DNA of 64,000 bases from Virgibacillus ndiopensis (GTDB lineage Bacteria; Bacillota; Bacilli; Bacillales; Amphibacillaceae). The DNA lies in the NCBI RefSeq assembly GCF_900187325.1, contig NZ_FZMZ01000006.1, positions 1,178,001-1,242,000 on the forward strand. The letters run 5' to 3'. Below, piece by piece: positions 42,621 through 51,590 of the stretch. Under the pieces are notes generated by a model. That model saw only the letters and a list, made by a program, of their open reading frames with translations. It was not told where the DNA came from and ran no database searches. Numbering within the stretch: the first letter of the stretch is position 1; every line of letters starts with the position of its first letter. The translations under genes were made by a program, and so were the position numbers.

Positions 42621-42986
42621 ATGAGGTTAGATAACATAATTACTGGATCGCACCCCTTGCAAACTAGAGAACACAACGAGCTACTAACATCTGCAAAAAA
42701 TAGATCCACAATAGAGAAAATTAACGAGATAAACCACGAAAAACAGGGTGAAGAGATAACTAGTTCAAAAGAAGTTAAAACGGTTGTATCTAAATTGAAT
42801 GAGTTTATTGAACCTACAAGAACTAATTTAAAGTTTGAGTTTCATGAAAAACTTAAAGAATATTATGTGACCGTTGTTAATCCATTAACTGATGAGGTTA
42901 TCAAAGAAATTCCTCCGAAAAAAATGCTAGATATGTATGCTGCGATGGCAGAATTTATGGGATTACTTGTGGATGAAAAAATATAA
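42621..42986 (+). CDS. flaG: flagellar protein FlaG
   Basis: A 121-aa protein of the FlaG/YvyC family. The N-terminal half is polar and disordered. The C-terminal FlaG domain is clear: NLKFEFHEKLKEYYVTVVNP, then EVIKEIPPKKMLDMYAAMAE. FlaG affects filament length in other species. The start ATG at 42621 lies 11 bases after the GAGGAG site, rather far, which may reduce translation. It replaces hag as the gene directly after csrA. Confidence 0.88.
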   Translation: MRLDNIITGSHPLQTREHNELLTSAKNRSTIEKINEINHEKQGEEITSSKEVKTVVSKLNEFIEPTRTNLKFEFHEKLKEYYVTVVNPLTDEVIKEIPPKKMLDMYAAMAEFMGLLVDEKI

Positions 42987-43110
42987 GATTAAGGTTGGTT
43001 TAGACAAATGGCGTATAAAACCAACGCTATGGAAAGTAGTACAACATATGTGATGTACTAATTTAGTGATTGTGTATTGGTAATAAATATAAAAGGGGTG
43101 TTCCGTTCAT

Positions 43111-43509
43111 ATGGCACAAAACAAGTACCAAACCTATCAAGAAAATGCGGTAAATACGGCTTCTGGTGGCGAATTAACATTAATGTTATATAATGGCTGT
43201 ATTAAATTTATTAAACAAGCAATGAAAGATATGAACGAAAAAAGGTTTGAAGCAAAAAATACAAATATCCAAAAAGCGCAAAATATTATACAAGAATTAA
43301 TGGTTACACTAGATCCTTCTTATGAGATTTCAAGTCAACTATTACCATTATATGACTATATGCAGTTTCAGTTAAAAGAGGGAAATGTGAAAAATGAGGT
43401 AGCACCACTTGAAGAAGTGTTAGGTCTTGTGACAGAATTTCGTGATACATGGAAGGAAGTAATTCTAAAGACTCGACAAAAGCAATACGCACAAGGTGCT
43501 AGTGTCTGA
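43111..43509 (+). CDS. fliS: flagellin export chaperone FliS
   Basis: A 132-aa helical chaperone for flagellin. The conserved YQENAVNTASGGELTLMLYN (about 7-26) and GCIKFIKQAMKDM segments are typical. An AAAAGGGGTG ribosome site precedes the ATG. In B. subtilis fliD lies just before fliS; here only 124 bp separate flaG from fliS and no fliD is present. fliT overlaps the FliS stop by one base. Confidence 0.94.
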   Translation: MAQNKYQTYQENAVNTASGGELTLMLYNGCIKFIKQAMKDMNEKRFEAKNTNIQKAQNIIQELMVTLDPSYEISSQLLPLYDYMQFQLKEGNVKNEVAPLEEVLGLVTEFRDTWKEVILKTRQKQYAQGASV

Positions 43510-43862
43510 TGAATCGTTTGGATAGCCTTTATCAAGTTACAAAACAGCTGGAAGAAATACTTGATCATGATGTTTCACCTGGAAATCGGGAGCAAGTTAT
43601 AGGTGAAATAAATGAGTTAACCGAAAAAAGGGGAGATCTTTTAAAAAAAGTAATGCCTCCATTCAATGATACTGAAAAGCTGACTGGTGAAAAACTTGTC
43701 GAAATGAACAACAAAATTCAACAAAAAATGAATTCTCTATTTGTTGAGCTAAAACAGGAAATGAAGCAAATTAAGCAACAAAAGAAGTCTAATAAAACGT
43801 ATACAAATCCATATGAAAACGTAAAAACAATAGATGGTATGTTTATGGATAGCAGAAAATAA
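43509..43862 (+). CDS. fliT: flagellar chaperone FliT
   Basis: A 117-aa helical protein at the place of B. subtilis fliT, overlapping the fliS stop by one base (TGATG). It is rich in Lys/Glu and coiled-coil-like (KIQQKMNSLFVELKQEMKQI). FliT chaperones the filament cap FliD; its presence without a neighbouring fliD implies fliD is elsewhere in the genome. The family match rests mainly on position and general character. Confidence 0.8.
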   Translation: MNRLDSLYQVTKQLEEILDHDVSPGNREQVIGEINELTEKRGDLLKKVMPPFNDTEKLTGEKLVEMNNKIQQKMNSLFVELKQEMKQIKQQKKSNKTYTNPYENVKTIDGMFMDSRK

Positions 43863-43865
43863 TGG

Positions 43866-43892
43866 AAAAGCTCCTATTTAAAGGGGCTTTTT
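43866..43892 (+). terminator. terminator after fliT
   Basis: AAAAGCTCC pairs with GGGGCTTTTT around TATTTAAA. Confidence 0.75.
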
Positions 43893-44022
43893 GTCATTTA
43901 TAAACTAATAATAAAAAGGTTTTAAAAAGTGACCAAAATTATTCTAGGGTTAATCCTTTGCATAGATGCATTCTATCAACTTATCAACAAAATTCTTCTT
44001 GATTTGACACAAATATTATTTA

Positions 44023-44048
44023 GTTTTTGCAGGAATTGGACAGGGTAT
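44023..44048 (+). promoter_or_regulatory. putative SigB promoter of hpf
   Basis: GTTTTT, 14 bp, GGGTAT. The SigB consensus is GTTTAA-N12-15-GGGTAT. The B. subtilis orthologue yvyD is under SigB (and SigH) control, which supports this reading. Confidence 0.6.
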
Positions 44049-44090
44049 AGTAGAATAATAAATACATAAGGATGAAAGGAGGACACTTTT

Positions 44091-44648
44091 ATGAAATATA
44101 ACATTCGTGGTGAGAATATTGAGGTGACTGGCGCTATACGTGACTACGTACAAAAGAAGATCAGCAAGCTAGAAAGATACTTTGATACACCGCCAACATC
44201 CGATGTACATGTAAATTTAAGTGTCTATAATGATGAGCAGAAGATTGAAGTTACAATTCCAATGACTAATTTGTTACTTCGTGCGGAGGTACAACATATT
44301 GATTTGTACGCTGCCATCGACCTTGTAGTCGACAAGTTAGAGAGACAAATCCGAAAGTATAAAACAAAAGTAAATCGTAAATTCCGTCAAAATGGAGCTC
44401 CCAAGCATGTTTTTGCGGAACTAGAAAAAGAATCAGCAAGTAGTCAAATTGCTTTAGAAGAAGATGAACTTGAAATAGTAAGAACAAAAAGATTTAATTT
44501 AAAACCAATGGATTCTGAAGAGGCAGTATTACAAATGGATATGTTAGGGCATGCTTTCTACGTATTTACTAACGCAATATCTGGTGATACGAATGTTGTG
44601 TATCGCCGTAAAGATGGTAAATATGGTTTGATTGAGCCTAATAGCTAA
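44091..44648 (+). CDS. hpf: long-form ribosome hibernation promoting factor
   Basis: A 185-aa protein that pairs 70S ribosomes into inactive 100S dimers in stress and stationary phase. The N-terminal S30AE domain (MKYNIRGENIEVTGAIRDYV, then KISKLERYF) is followed by the C-terminal dimerisation domain (MDSEEAVLQMDMLGHAFYVF, then NVVYRRKDGKYGLIEP), which makes it the long form. An AAAGGAGG ribosome site precedes the ATG. It matches B. subtilis yvyD in position between fliT and secA. Confidence 0.95.
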   Translation: MKYNIRGENIEVTGAIRDYVQKKISKLERYFDTPPTSDVHVNLSVYNDEQKIEVTIPMTNLLLRAEVQHIDLYAAIDLVVDKLERQIRKYKTKVNRKFRQNGAPKHVFAELEKESASSQIALEEDELEIVRTKRFNLKPMDSEEAVLQMDMLGHAFYVFTNAISGDTNVVYRRKDGKYGLIEPNS

Positions 44649-44672
44649 TAGCAATTGAAAATAAAAATATTA

Positions 44673-44722
44673 AGCTGACTCACAAGGTGCAAATTTTTGT
44701 AACCAGCGGGTCAGCTTTTTTG
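44673..44722 (+). terminator. terminator after hpf
   Basis: GCTGAC and GTCAGC form the stem (with flanking A/T pairs) around a 30-base loop; TTTTTT follows. Confidence 0.65.
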
Positions 44723-44933
44723 ATTTTATATCTTCTTTCAAATGTACTAAATTTATTTTTTTGAATTTTTACAAGATGTTTTTTTACAAAATAGGAGAAT
44801 AATACTATTCGAAAATTCCATTTTAAATGAAAAAACGGTCAAAATTGGTCTAAAAATTTAAAAATAAAGATTGGTCTTGTCATCGTATTCCATGATATAA
44901 GTAAGATAACAAAAAATTGAAGGGGGAAAGGTG

Positions 44934-45098
44934 ATGAATAGTCAGGATTATATCGCATTTGACGCATTAGTAGTTAAAGTTCAGCAACAGGAAGAAACAA
45001 TAGCCCAGCTTGTAGAAATAGTAGCTACGACAAACCGTAAACTTACTGAGCTATCACGAAAAGTACATAAAAAAGAACATGGTTTTTCTCTTACCTAA
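44934..45098 (+). CDS. small hypothetical coiled-coil protein
   Basis: A 54-aa protein beginning MNSQDYIAFDALVVKVQQQE with a heptad-like pattern through residues 12-45 (VVKVQQQEETIAQLVEIVAT). A strong GGGGGAAAGG ribosome site precedes the ATG, and a perfect terminator follows about 60 bp after the stop. It lies between hpf and secA, where B. subtilis has a small unknown gene (yvzG). I do not recognise a family. Confidence 0.6.
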   Translation: MNSQDYIAFDALVVKVQQQEETIAQLVEIVATTNRKLTELSRKVHKKEHGFSLT

Positions 45099-45160
45099 TC
45101 ATCTCTCCGAATAGTTTCTTCCAATATTCCGCAATACTACCTCGAAGTATGCCTCAATAT

Positions 45161-45194
45161 AAAGAGTAGCTTATCCACAAGCTACTCTTTTTTT
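45161..45194 (+). terminator. terminator before secA
   Basis: AAAGAGTAGCTT and AAGCTACTCTTT form a perfect 12-bp stem around ATCCAC, followed by TTTT. Confidence 0.85.
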
Positions 45195-45326
45195 GCATAA
45201 TCTCTCCGTATCAGCAAATACGCCATAATGCAAGCAGTTGTCATACTTGTTTGGAAAGTGTTATTATTAAAGTTAGCTAAAAGTAAACATATAAATGATT
45301 TTGAACTTTATTGAGGAGCGTTTAGT

Positions 45327-47837
45327 ATGCCAGGATTATTGAAAAAGATTTTTGGTGATGGAAATCAAAAGCAATTAAATCGATATCAAAAAATAGTTGA
45401 TCAAATAGAATCATTGGAGCCAGAGTATGAGAATTTAGCAGATGATGGTTTAAAAGAGAAAACAGAAGAATTTAAAGAGCGCTATCAAAATGGTGAAAGC
45501 TTAGATGATATGATGGTTGAAGCTTATGCAGTTGTTCGTGAAGCATCAAAACGTGTATTAAATATGCGACCGTTCCCTGTTCAGTTAATGGGTGCTATAG
45601 CTTTACATGAAGGCAATATTGCTGAAATGAAAACTGGTGAAGGTAAAACGCTCGCATCGACTATGCCAGCATATTTAAATGCAATCGCAGGTGATGGTGT
45701 CCATATCATAACTGTAAATGAATATTTAGCTGGTCGCGATGCGAAAGATATGGGGGAACTATACGGTTTTCTTGGCTTAACAGTTGGTTTGAATGGTAAT
45801 GGATTAACGAAAGAAGAAAAACGGGATGCGTACTATTGTGATATTACGTACGGTACAAATAATGAGTTCGGTTTTGACTATTTACGTGATAATATGGTTC
45901 TTTACAAAGAGCAGATGGTACAACGTCCATTAAATTTTGCAATTATTGATGAGGTTGACTCCATTTTAATTGATGAAGCAAGGACCCCTTTAATTATTTC
46001 GGGTTCAGCACAAAAATCCGCCTCTATGTATCAACAAGCGAATTCTTTTGTTAGTACATTACAAAAAGAAACAGATTATACGTACGATGAAAAAACAAAA
46101 GGTGTTCAATTAACAGAGGAAGGTATAAATAAAGCAGAACGATATTTTTCAATTGAAAACTTATTTGATTTAAGCCATGTTTCGTTAACTCACCATATTA
46201 ATCAAGCATTAAAAGCACATGCCTCGATGCATCGTGACACAGATTATGTGGTAGAGGAAGGCGAGGTTGTTATTGTCGATCAATTTACTGGTCGTTTAAT
46301 GAAGGGGCGTCGTTATAGCGATGGACTCCACCAAGCAATTGAGGCAAAAGAAAGTTTACAGATTCAAAATGAAAGCATGACATTAGCTTCAATTACATTC
46401 CAGAACTTCTTCCGGATGTATCAAAAGCTCTCAGGTATGACAGGTACAGCTAAAACAGAAGAGGAAGAATTCCGTAATATTTATGCTATGGATGTTGTTG
46501 CTATACCAACAAATAAACCGATCATTCGTGATGACCGTGCTGATTTGATATATAAATCAATGGAAGGTAAGTTCCGTGCCGTTGTAGATAATATTAAAGA
46601 GCGACATGAGAATGGTCAACCAGTTTTAGTCGGAACGGTAGCTGTCGAAACATCAGAATTAATTTCACAGCTATTAAAAAAAGCCGGTGTTAGGCATAAT
46701 GTATTAAATGCTAAAAACCATTACAGAGAAGCCGAAATTATAGAAAATGCTGGTCAAAAAGGAGCAGTTACAATCGCGACAAATATGGCTGGTCGTGGTA
46801 CAGATATTAAACTTGGTGACGGTGTAGTAGATCTTGGTGGACTTGTTGTAATAGGTACTGAACGTCATGAGTCTCGTCGTATCGATAACCAATTACGTGG
46901 TCGTTCTGGACGTCAAGGTGATCCAGGTATGACACAATTTTATTTATCGATGGAAGATGAATTAATGCGTAGATTTGGATCAGATAATCTTCGTTCAATG
47001 ATGGAACGACTGGGAATGGATGACACGCAGCCAATTGAAAGTAAAATGGTATCAAGGGCTGTTGAATCAGCTCAAAAACGTGTTGAAGGTAATAACTTTG
47101 ACGCACGTAAAACAGTATTGTCTTATGATGATGTATTACGTCAGCAACGAGAAATCATTTATAAACAGCGATTCGATGTAATTGATTCCGAGGATTTGAC
47201 GGAAATTATTGAAACTATGATTAAATCAACAGTTGAACGTGTTGTAAATACGCATACAGCAGATGACCTTGATGAAAATTGGGATTTAAATGCTATTATT
47301 GAATATGCACACGGAAATTTATTTGACGTGGAAGACATTACTGTTGATGAATTAAAAGGTAAAGAACCTGAAGAAATTATTGACTTAATTATGGAAAAGA
47401 TAAAAGTAAAATTAAATGAAAAAGAAGAGGAATTAACACCTGAACAAATGCGTGAGTTTGAAAAAGTAATCCTTCTTCGTACGGTTGATACAAAATGGAT
47501 GGATCATATCGATCAAATGGACCAATTACGTCAAGGTATTCATTTGCGTGCTTACGGCCAAAATGATCCGTTACAGGAATATCAAGCTGAAGGGTTCCAC
47601 ATGTTTGAGCAAATGATAATTGCAATTGAAGAAGAAGTTGCCAAATATGTGATGAAAGCTCAAATCCGTGATAATTTAAAACGCCAGGAAGTCGTGAAAA
47701 ATACACAAGCTGTTTCTGGTGGCGATGAAAACAAAAAGAAATCCCGAAAACCATATGTAAAAAAAGAAAATATAGGCAGAAATGATCCATGCCCATGTGG
47801 AAGCGGTAAAAAATATAAACAATGTCATGGGAAGTAA
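45327..47837 (+). CDS. secA: preprotein translocase ATPase SecA
   Basis: An 836-aa motor that pushes unfolded proteins through SecYEG. Walker A is MKTGEGKTL near residue 102 and the [12 protein letters not shown] box lies near 207. Helicase motif VI is in [13 protein letters not shown] near 525, and the C-terminal SEC-C zinc motif [15 protein letters not shown] ends the protein. Length equals the B. subtilis protein within a few residues. A GAGGAGCG ribosome site precedes the ATG. prfB follows, as expected. Confidence 0.97.
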   Translation: MPGLLKKIFGDGNQKQLNRYQKIVDQIESLEPEYENLADDGLKEKTEEFKERYQNGESLDDMMVEAYAVVREASKRVLNMRPFPVQLMGAIALHEGNIAEMKTGEGKTLASTMPAYLNAIAGDGVHIITVNEYLAGRDAKDMGELYGFLGLTVGLNGNGLTKEEKRDAYYCDITYGTNNEFGFDYLRDNMVLYKEQMVQRPLNFAIIDEVDSILIDEARTPLIISGSAQKSASMYQQANSFVSTLQKETDYTYDEKTKGVQLTEEGINKAERYFSIENLFDLSHVSLTHHINQALKAHASMHRDTDYVVEEGEVVIVDQFTGRLMKGRRYSDGLHQAIEAKESLQIQNESMTLASITFQNFFRMYQKLSGMTGTAKTEEEEFRNIYAMDVVAIPTNKPIIRDDRADLIYKSMEGKFRAVVDNIKERHENGQPVLVGTVAVETSELISQLLKKAGVRHNVLNAKNHYREAEIIENAGQKGAVTIATNMAGRGTDIKLGDGVVDLGGLVVIGTERHESRRIDNQLRGRSGRQGDPGMTQFYLSMEDELMRRFGSDNLRSMMERLGMDDTQPIESKMVSRAVESAQKRVEGNNFDARKTVLSYDDVLRQQREIIYKQRFDVIDSEDLTEIIETMIKSTVERVVNTHTADDLDENWDLNAIIEYAHGNLFDVEDITVDELKGKEPEEIIDLIMEKIKVKLNEKEEELTPEQMREFEKVILLRTVDTKWMDHIDQMDQLRQGIHLRAYGQNDPLQEYQAEGFHMFEQMIIAIEEEVAKYVMKAQIRDNLKRQEVVKNTQAVSGGDENKKKSRKPYVKKENIGRNDPCPCGSGKKYKQCHGK

Positions 47838-47897
47838 ATGGCTGAAGTTAGAAGTTAGATGAAGGAAATTGGTAAGAAAATCGATTTCTAATTAGAT

Positions 47898-47929
47898 AAA
47901 ACACTCCCATATAATTTGGGAGTGTTTTC
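47898..47929 (+). terminator. terminator between secA and prfB
   Basis: AAAACACTCCC and GGGAGTGTTTT form a perfect stem around ATATAATTT. Confidence 0.8.
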
Positions 47930-47956
47930 ATGATAGTTAATTGATGAGGTGACGAT

Positions 47957-49058
47957 ATGGAACTTGTTGAAATCAGAAATGAATTAGATAAAATGGCTAC
48001 ACGCATTACTGACTTTAGGGGGTCTCTTTGACTTAGATGCTAAGAAAGAGCGAATAAAAGAATTAGAGCTGCAAATGACAGAGTCTGACTTTTGGGACAA
48101 TCAAAATGTAGCTCAACAAGTCATTAACGAATCAAACGGATTAAAAGGATATGTTACTGCATTTGAGGAGTTAGAAGAACGTTTGGACAATATTGAAGTA
48201 TCATATGAATTAGTTAAAGAGGAAAATGATCAAGAATTATTTAACGAATTGATAAATGAAACTTCAGACCTACGCCAAAGCATTAACGAATTTGAATTAC
48301 AGATGTTGTTAAGCGAGCCCTATGATGCAAATAATGCATTATTGGAATTACATCCAGGTGCAGGTGGAACGGAGTCACAAGATTGGGCAAGTATGCTTCT
48401 AAGGATGTACCAACGTTGGGCAGAGGATAAAGATTTTAAAGTTGAAACACTTGATTATTTACCTGGAGATGAAGCAGGTGTAAAAAGTGTTACGCTATTA
48501 ATAAAAGGTCATAATGCCTATGGATATTTGAAGGCTGAAAAAGGTGTCCACAGATTAGTACGTATCTCACCATTTGATTCATCTGGTCGGAGACATACAT
48601 CGTTTGTATCGTGCGACATCATGCCGGAATTTAATGATGATGTCGAAATTGATATTAAGACAGAAGATCTAAAAATTGACACGTATCGTTCAAGCGGAGC
48701 AGGTGGGCAGCATGTTAACACAACTGACTCAGCTGTCCGAATCACACATATACCGACAAATGTTGTCGTTACGTGTCAATCAGAGCGTTCGCAAATTAAA
48801 AACCGTGATCAAGCAATGAAAATGCTTAAGTCAAAATTGTATCAATTGGAAATTGAAAAGCAACAACAAGAATTGGACGATATCCGTGGAGAACAAAAAG
48901 AAATTGGATGGGGAAGCCAAATTCGGTCTTATGTTTTCCACCCCTATTCTATGGTAAAGGACCACCGTACAAATGTTGAAGTCGGGAATACTCAATCTGT
49001 AATGGATGGAGATATCAACCCATTTATTGATGCTTATTTAAGGTCACAAATCGACTAA
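47957..49058 (+). CDS. prfB: peptide chain release factor 2 (programmed +1 frameshift)
   Basis: RF2 ends translation at UGA and UAA codons; the full product is 366 aa. The first frame, from ATG 47957, is 24 codons and stops at TGA 48029-48031. The shift site is the classic CTT-TGA-C preceded by the internal Shine-Dalgarno AGGGGG (48017-48022). After a +1 slip the frame continues at GAC 48030. The GGQ motif for peptidyl-tRNA hydrolysis is in [15 protein letters not shown] near residue 250. A reader of a single frame would start at 48075 and lose the N-terminus. A GAGGTGACG ribosome site precedes the true ATG. Confidence 0.96.
48017..48031 (+). promoter_or_regulatory. RF2 autoregulatory frameshift site
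   Basis: AGGGGG, three bases, then CTTTGA. When RF2 is scarce the ribosome pauses at the UGA and slips +1, so RF2 controls its own synthesis. Confidence 0.95.
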
Positions 49059-49076
49059 GTAAAGAAAATTTTTTAG

Positions 49077-49108
49077 GGGACAATCCATTATCAAGGATTG
49101 TCCCTATT
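49077..49108 (+). terminator. terminator after prfB
   Basis: GGGACAATCC and GGATTGTCCC form a perfect 10-bp stem around ATTATCAA; a TATTTA tail follows. Confidence 0.7.
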
Positions 49109-49286
49109 TAATTATACTTTAAAAAGATTTCATGAATTTGACACAATTTGCCAAAGACGTTGAACCACTTGTTTTTATTGGCTTTTTCGGTTACTTGAGT
49201 ATGTGAGGATAGGGTTTTAAAAGAATATAATTAGGTTATAATAAAATATGTTAGTTACTACTAAATTTTGTTAGGGGGATTGAAGC

Positions 49287-49670
49287 ATGAAAAAATGGCT
49301 ATTTACAGTTTTATTTGGTTCAGCACTAGTACTTGGAGCTTGTGGTGGCGGGGATGACGGCGCAAGTGATGATGCTAACGATAATGGTGGCGATAATGCA
49401 ACTGAAGAATCTGCCGACAATGGTGGTTCTGAAGGTGGTACTGTAGACACTGCAGCTGCTGAAAAATTATTTGAAAGCAACTGTGCTTCTTGTCATGGTG
49501 CAGACCTATCTGGTGGCGTGGGACCTAATTTAACAAAAGTTGGCTCAAAATATTCAGCAGATGACATTGCTGGATTCATTCAAAATGGTAAAGGTCAAAT
49601 GCCAGCACAGTCACAAGTATCAAAAGAAGATGCACAAACAATTGCATCTTGGTTAGCAGAAAAGAAATAA
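49287..49670 (+). CDS. cccB: lipoprotein cytochrome c-551
   Basis: A 127-aa extracellular electron carrier tethered by lipid. The lipobox LVLGAC puts the lipidated Cys at 19; an Asp/Asn/Gly-rich linker (about 20-55) follows. The haem site CASCH is at 66-70 and the axial Met is in GKGQMPAQ (Met105). It matches B. subtilis CccB in size, linker and location after prfB. It could donate electrons to the NirK encoded downstream, as c-551 does in Geobacillus. A GGGGG ribosome site precedes the ATG. Confidence 0.93.
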   Translation: MKKWLFTVLFGSALVLGACGGGDDGASDDANDNGGDNATEESADNGGSEGGTVDTAAAEKLFESNCASCHGADLSGGVGPNLTKVGSKYSADDIAGFIQNGKGQMPAQSQVSKEDAQTIASWLAEKK

Positions 49671-49981
49671 GTAGTTTTGGTAGAAAGCTTGGTCCATTGT
49701 GGGTCAAGCTTTTTTTGTGCAATTATTTATAGTAAACCGTTAAAATTACAAATATTGTCTAAATTAGACAAATATTTTCATAAAAACAAAAAACTACATC
49801 ACTTTGAAATGAAAATGTAATAATTTTTGTCTAAAAAAATTGCTGAAAAATGTTATACTATATAAGTATAATTTAAAATGAATTATTCGAGCTTTAAAAA
49901 TAATAGATTATTGACTTCTTTATACAAAGTTTTGACAGCTTAGAACCTACAATAAAAAAGAAGATGAAGGTGATACGTAAA
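49671..49981. other. intergenic region between cccB and ftsE
   Basis: 311 bp, very AT-rich. It holds the cccB terminator at 49684-49717 and the ftsE leader. Several TATA-like boxes lie at 49854-49872 but no -35 at correct spacing could be assigned. No ORF with a ribosome site is seen. Confidence 0.55.
49684..49717 (+). terminator. terminator after cccB
   Basis: AAAGCTTGGTCC pairs with GGGTCAAGCTTT around ATTGT, followed by TTTT. Confidence 0.8.
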
Positions 49982-50668
49982 ATGATACATATGAAAGATG
50001 TTTACAAAACGTATGCCAATGGTGTAACTGCACTAAATGGCATTAATATAGATATTGATCAGGGAGAGTTTGTATATATTGTTGGTCCTAGTGGTGCTGG
50101 TAAGTCTACATTTATTAAACTGATGTACCGGGAAGTAAAACCAACACAAGGATCAATTGTTATAAACAATACGGATATGAGTGATCTTAAAGAAAAGAAG
50201 GTTCCTTTTCTACGTAGAAATATTGGAGTAATATTTCAAGATTTTAAATTGTTGCCGAAACTATCAGTCTATGAAAACGTTGCATTTGCTCTAGAGGTTA
50301 TCGAAGAATCCCCGCGTAATATTCGTAAGCGTGTAATGGACGTCCTCGAACTAGTTGGCCTTAAAAATAAGGCTCGATTTATACCCGATGAATTATCTGG
50401 TGGTGAACAACAGCGTGTTTCCATTGCAAGAGCTATTGTAAATCATCCTAAAATTGTAATTGCAGATGAACCTACAGGTAATTTAGATCCTGATACATCA
50501 TGGGGAATTATGCAGGTTTTTGAAGAAATTAATTCAAAAGGCACTACAATTATCATGGCCACACATAGCAAACATATTGTGAACACGATTAAGAAGCGTG
50601 TTATTGCTGTTGAAGACGGTTTAATTGTGCGAGACGAGCATCGAGGTGAATACGGCTATGAAGCTTAG
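49982..50668 (+). CDS. ftsE: cell-division ABC transporter ATPase FtsE
   Basis: A 228-aa ATPase. Walker A is VGPSGAGKSTF near 36-46, the ABC signature LSGGEQQRVSIARAI near 138 and Walker B IVIADEPTGN near 158. With FtsX it makes a membrane machine that activates cell-wall hydrolases rather than transporting a solute. The ATG at 49982 (giving MIHMKDVYK) is chosen because GAAGGTGA precedes it; B. subtilis FtsE starts at the same place. It overlaps ftsX by 11 bp. Confidence 0.94.
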   Translation: MIHMKDVYKTYANGVTALNGINIDIDQGEFVYIVGPSGAGKSTFIKLMYREVKPTQGSIVINNTDMSDLKEKKVPFLRRNIGVIFQDFKLLPKLSVYENVAFALEVIEESPRNIRKRVMDVLELVGLKNKARFIPDELSGGEQQRVSIARAIVNHPKIVIADEPTGNLDPDTSWGIMQVFEEINSKGTTIIMATHSKHIVNTIKKRVIAVEDGLIVRDEHRGEYGYEA

Positions 50669-51551
50669 AACAGCAAAGAGACATTTTCGTGAAGGAATAA
50701 AAAATATTTTTCGTAATGGTTGGATGACAGTTGCATCAGTTGGTGCTGTAACAACTACATTAATTTTGGTAGGGGCATTTCTTGCATTAATGCTCAACTT
50801 AAATCAAATGGCGGATAATATTGAAGATGATGTTGAAATAAAAGTTTTAATTGACCTTACCGCAAACGAAACACAAATTAAGTCACTAGGCGAACAAATA
50901 AAAAAGATAGATGAAGTAGACACTGTGTCATTTTCCTCAAAAGAAGAGGAATTAGAAAACTTAATTGAAAGTATGGGTGAGGAAGGTAAATCTTGGAAAT
51001 TATTTAAACAGGACAACCCTTTAAACCATGCTTATATCGTAAAAGCAACAGATCCGCTTGATACCGTGGATATAGCAGATAAGATTAAAGACTTTGATGC
51101 AGTGCAGGAAGTAAGCTATGGAAAAGACGTAGTTCAAAAATTATTCCAGTTTAATGAGTATGCACGTACTATTGGATTGGTTCTAATTGTTGGACTAGTA
51201 TTTACAGCTATTTTCCTCATTTCAAATACGATTAAAATTACGATTATGGCTCGTAGTAAAGAAATTGGAATTATGAAGCTAGTCGGGGCGACGAACGGAT
51301 TCATTAGATGGCCATTCTTCATTGAAGGAATGCTTCTGGGGGTATTAGGAGCAATCATTCCAATTGCCATCATAATATCGGGGTATTATTACTTGGAAAA
51401 CACGTTAAGCAAGCAAATTTCCTTTAGCTTTGTTGAGATATTACCGTTTAATCCATTTGCTTGGCAACTATCACTTATTATTCTAGCCATCGGTGCATTT
51501 ATCGGCATGTGGGGAAGCATAATGAGTGTTCGTAAATTCTTAAAAGTTTGA
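50658..51551 (+). CDS. ftsX: cell-division membrane protein FtsX
   Basis: A 297-aa protein with four membrane helices. A short cytoplasmic start (MKLRTAKRHFREGIKNIFRN) is followed by TM1 and a large extracellular loop (about 50-165) that contacts the hydrolase. TM2-TM4 then carry the MARSKEIGIMKLVGATNGFI coupling segment. The ATG at 50658 lies inside the end of ftsE behind GAGGTGAA. The M23 hydrolase gene follows 39 bp later and is its likely target. Confidence 0.93.
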   Translation: MKLRTAKRHFREGIKNIFRNGWMTVASVGAVTTTLILVGAFLALMLNLNQMADNIEDDVEIKVLIDLTANETQIKSLGEQIKKIDEVDTVSFSSKEEELENLIESMGEEGKSWKLFKQDNPLNHAYIVKATDPLDTVDIADKIKDFDAVQEVSYGKDVVQKLFQFNEYARTIGLVLIVGLVFTAIFLISNTIKITIMARSKEIGIMKLVGATNGFIRWPFFIEGMLLGVLGAIIPIAIIISGYYYLENTLSKQISFSFVEILPFNPFAWQLSLIILAIGAFIGMWGSIMSVRKFLKV

Positions 51552-51590
51552 CAAAAGATAGCTTACTTTCAAGGGGAAAGGGGAAACGGA

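Noticed and set aside
43919-43952. Alternative SigB promoter GTTTTA...GGGTTA before hpf
   Set aside because: Spacing is 22 bp, far outside 12-15; the pair at 44023-44048 fits better.
49932-49953. TTGACA...TACAAT promoter before ftsE
   Set aside because: Both boxes look good but the spacer is only 10 bp, so they cannot form one SigA promoter.
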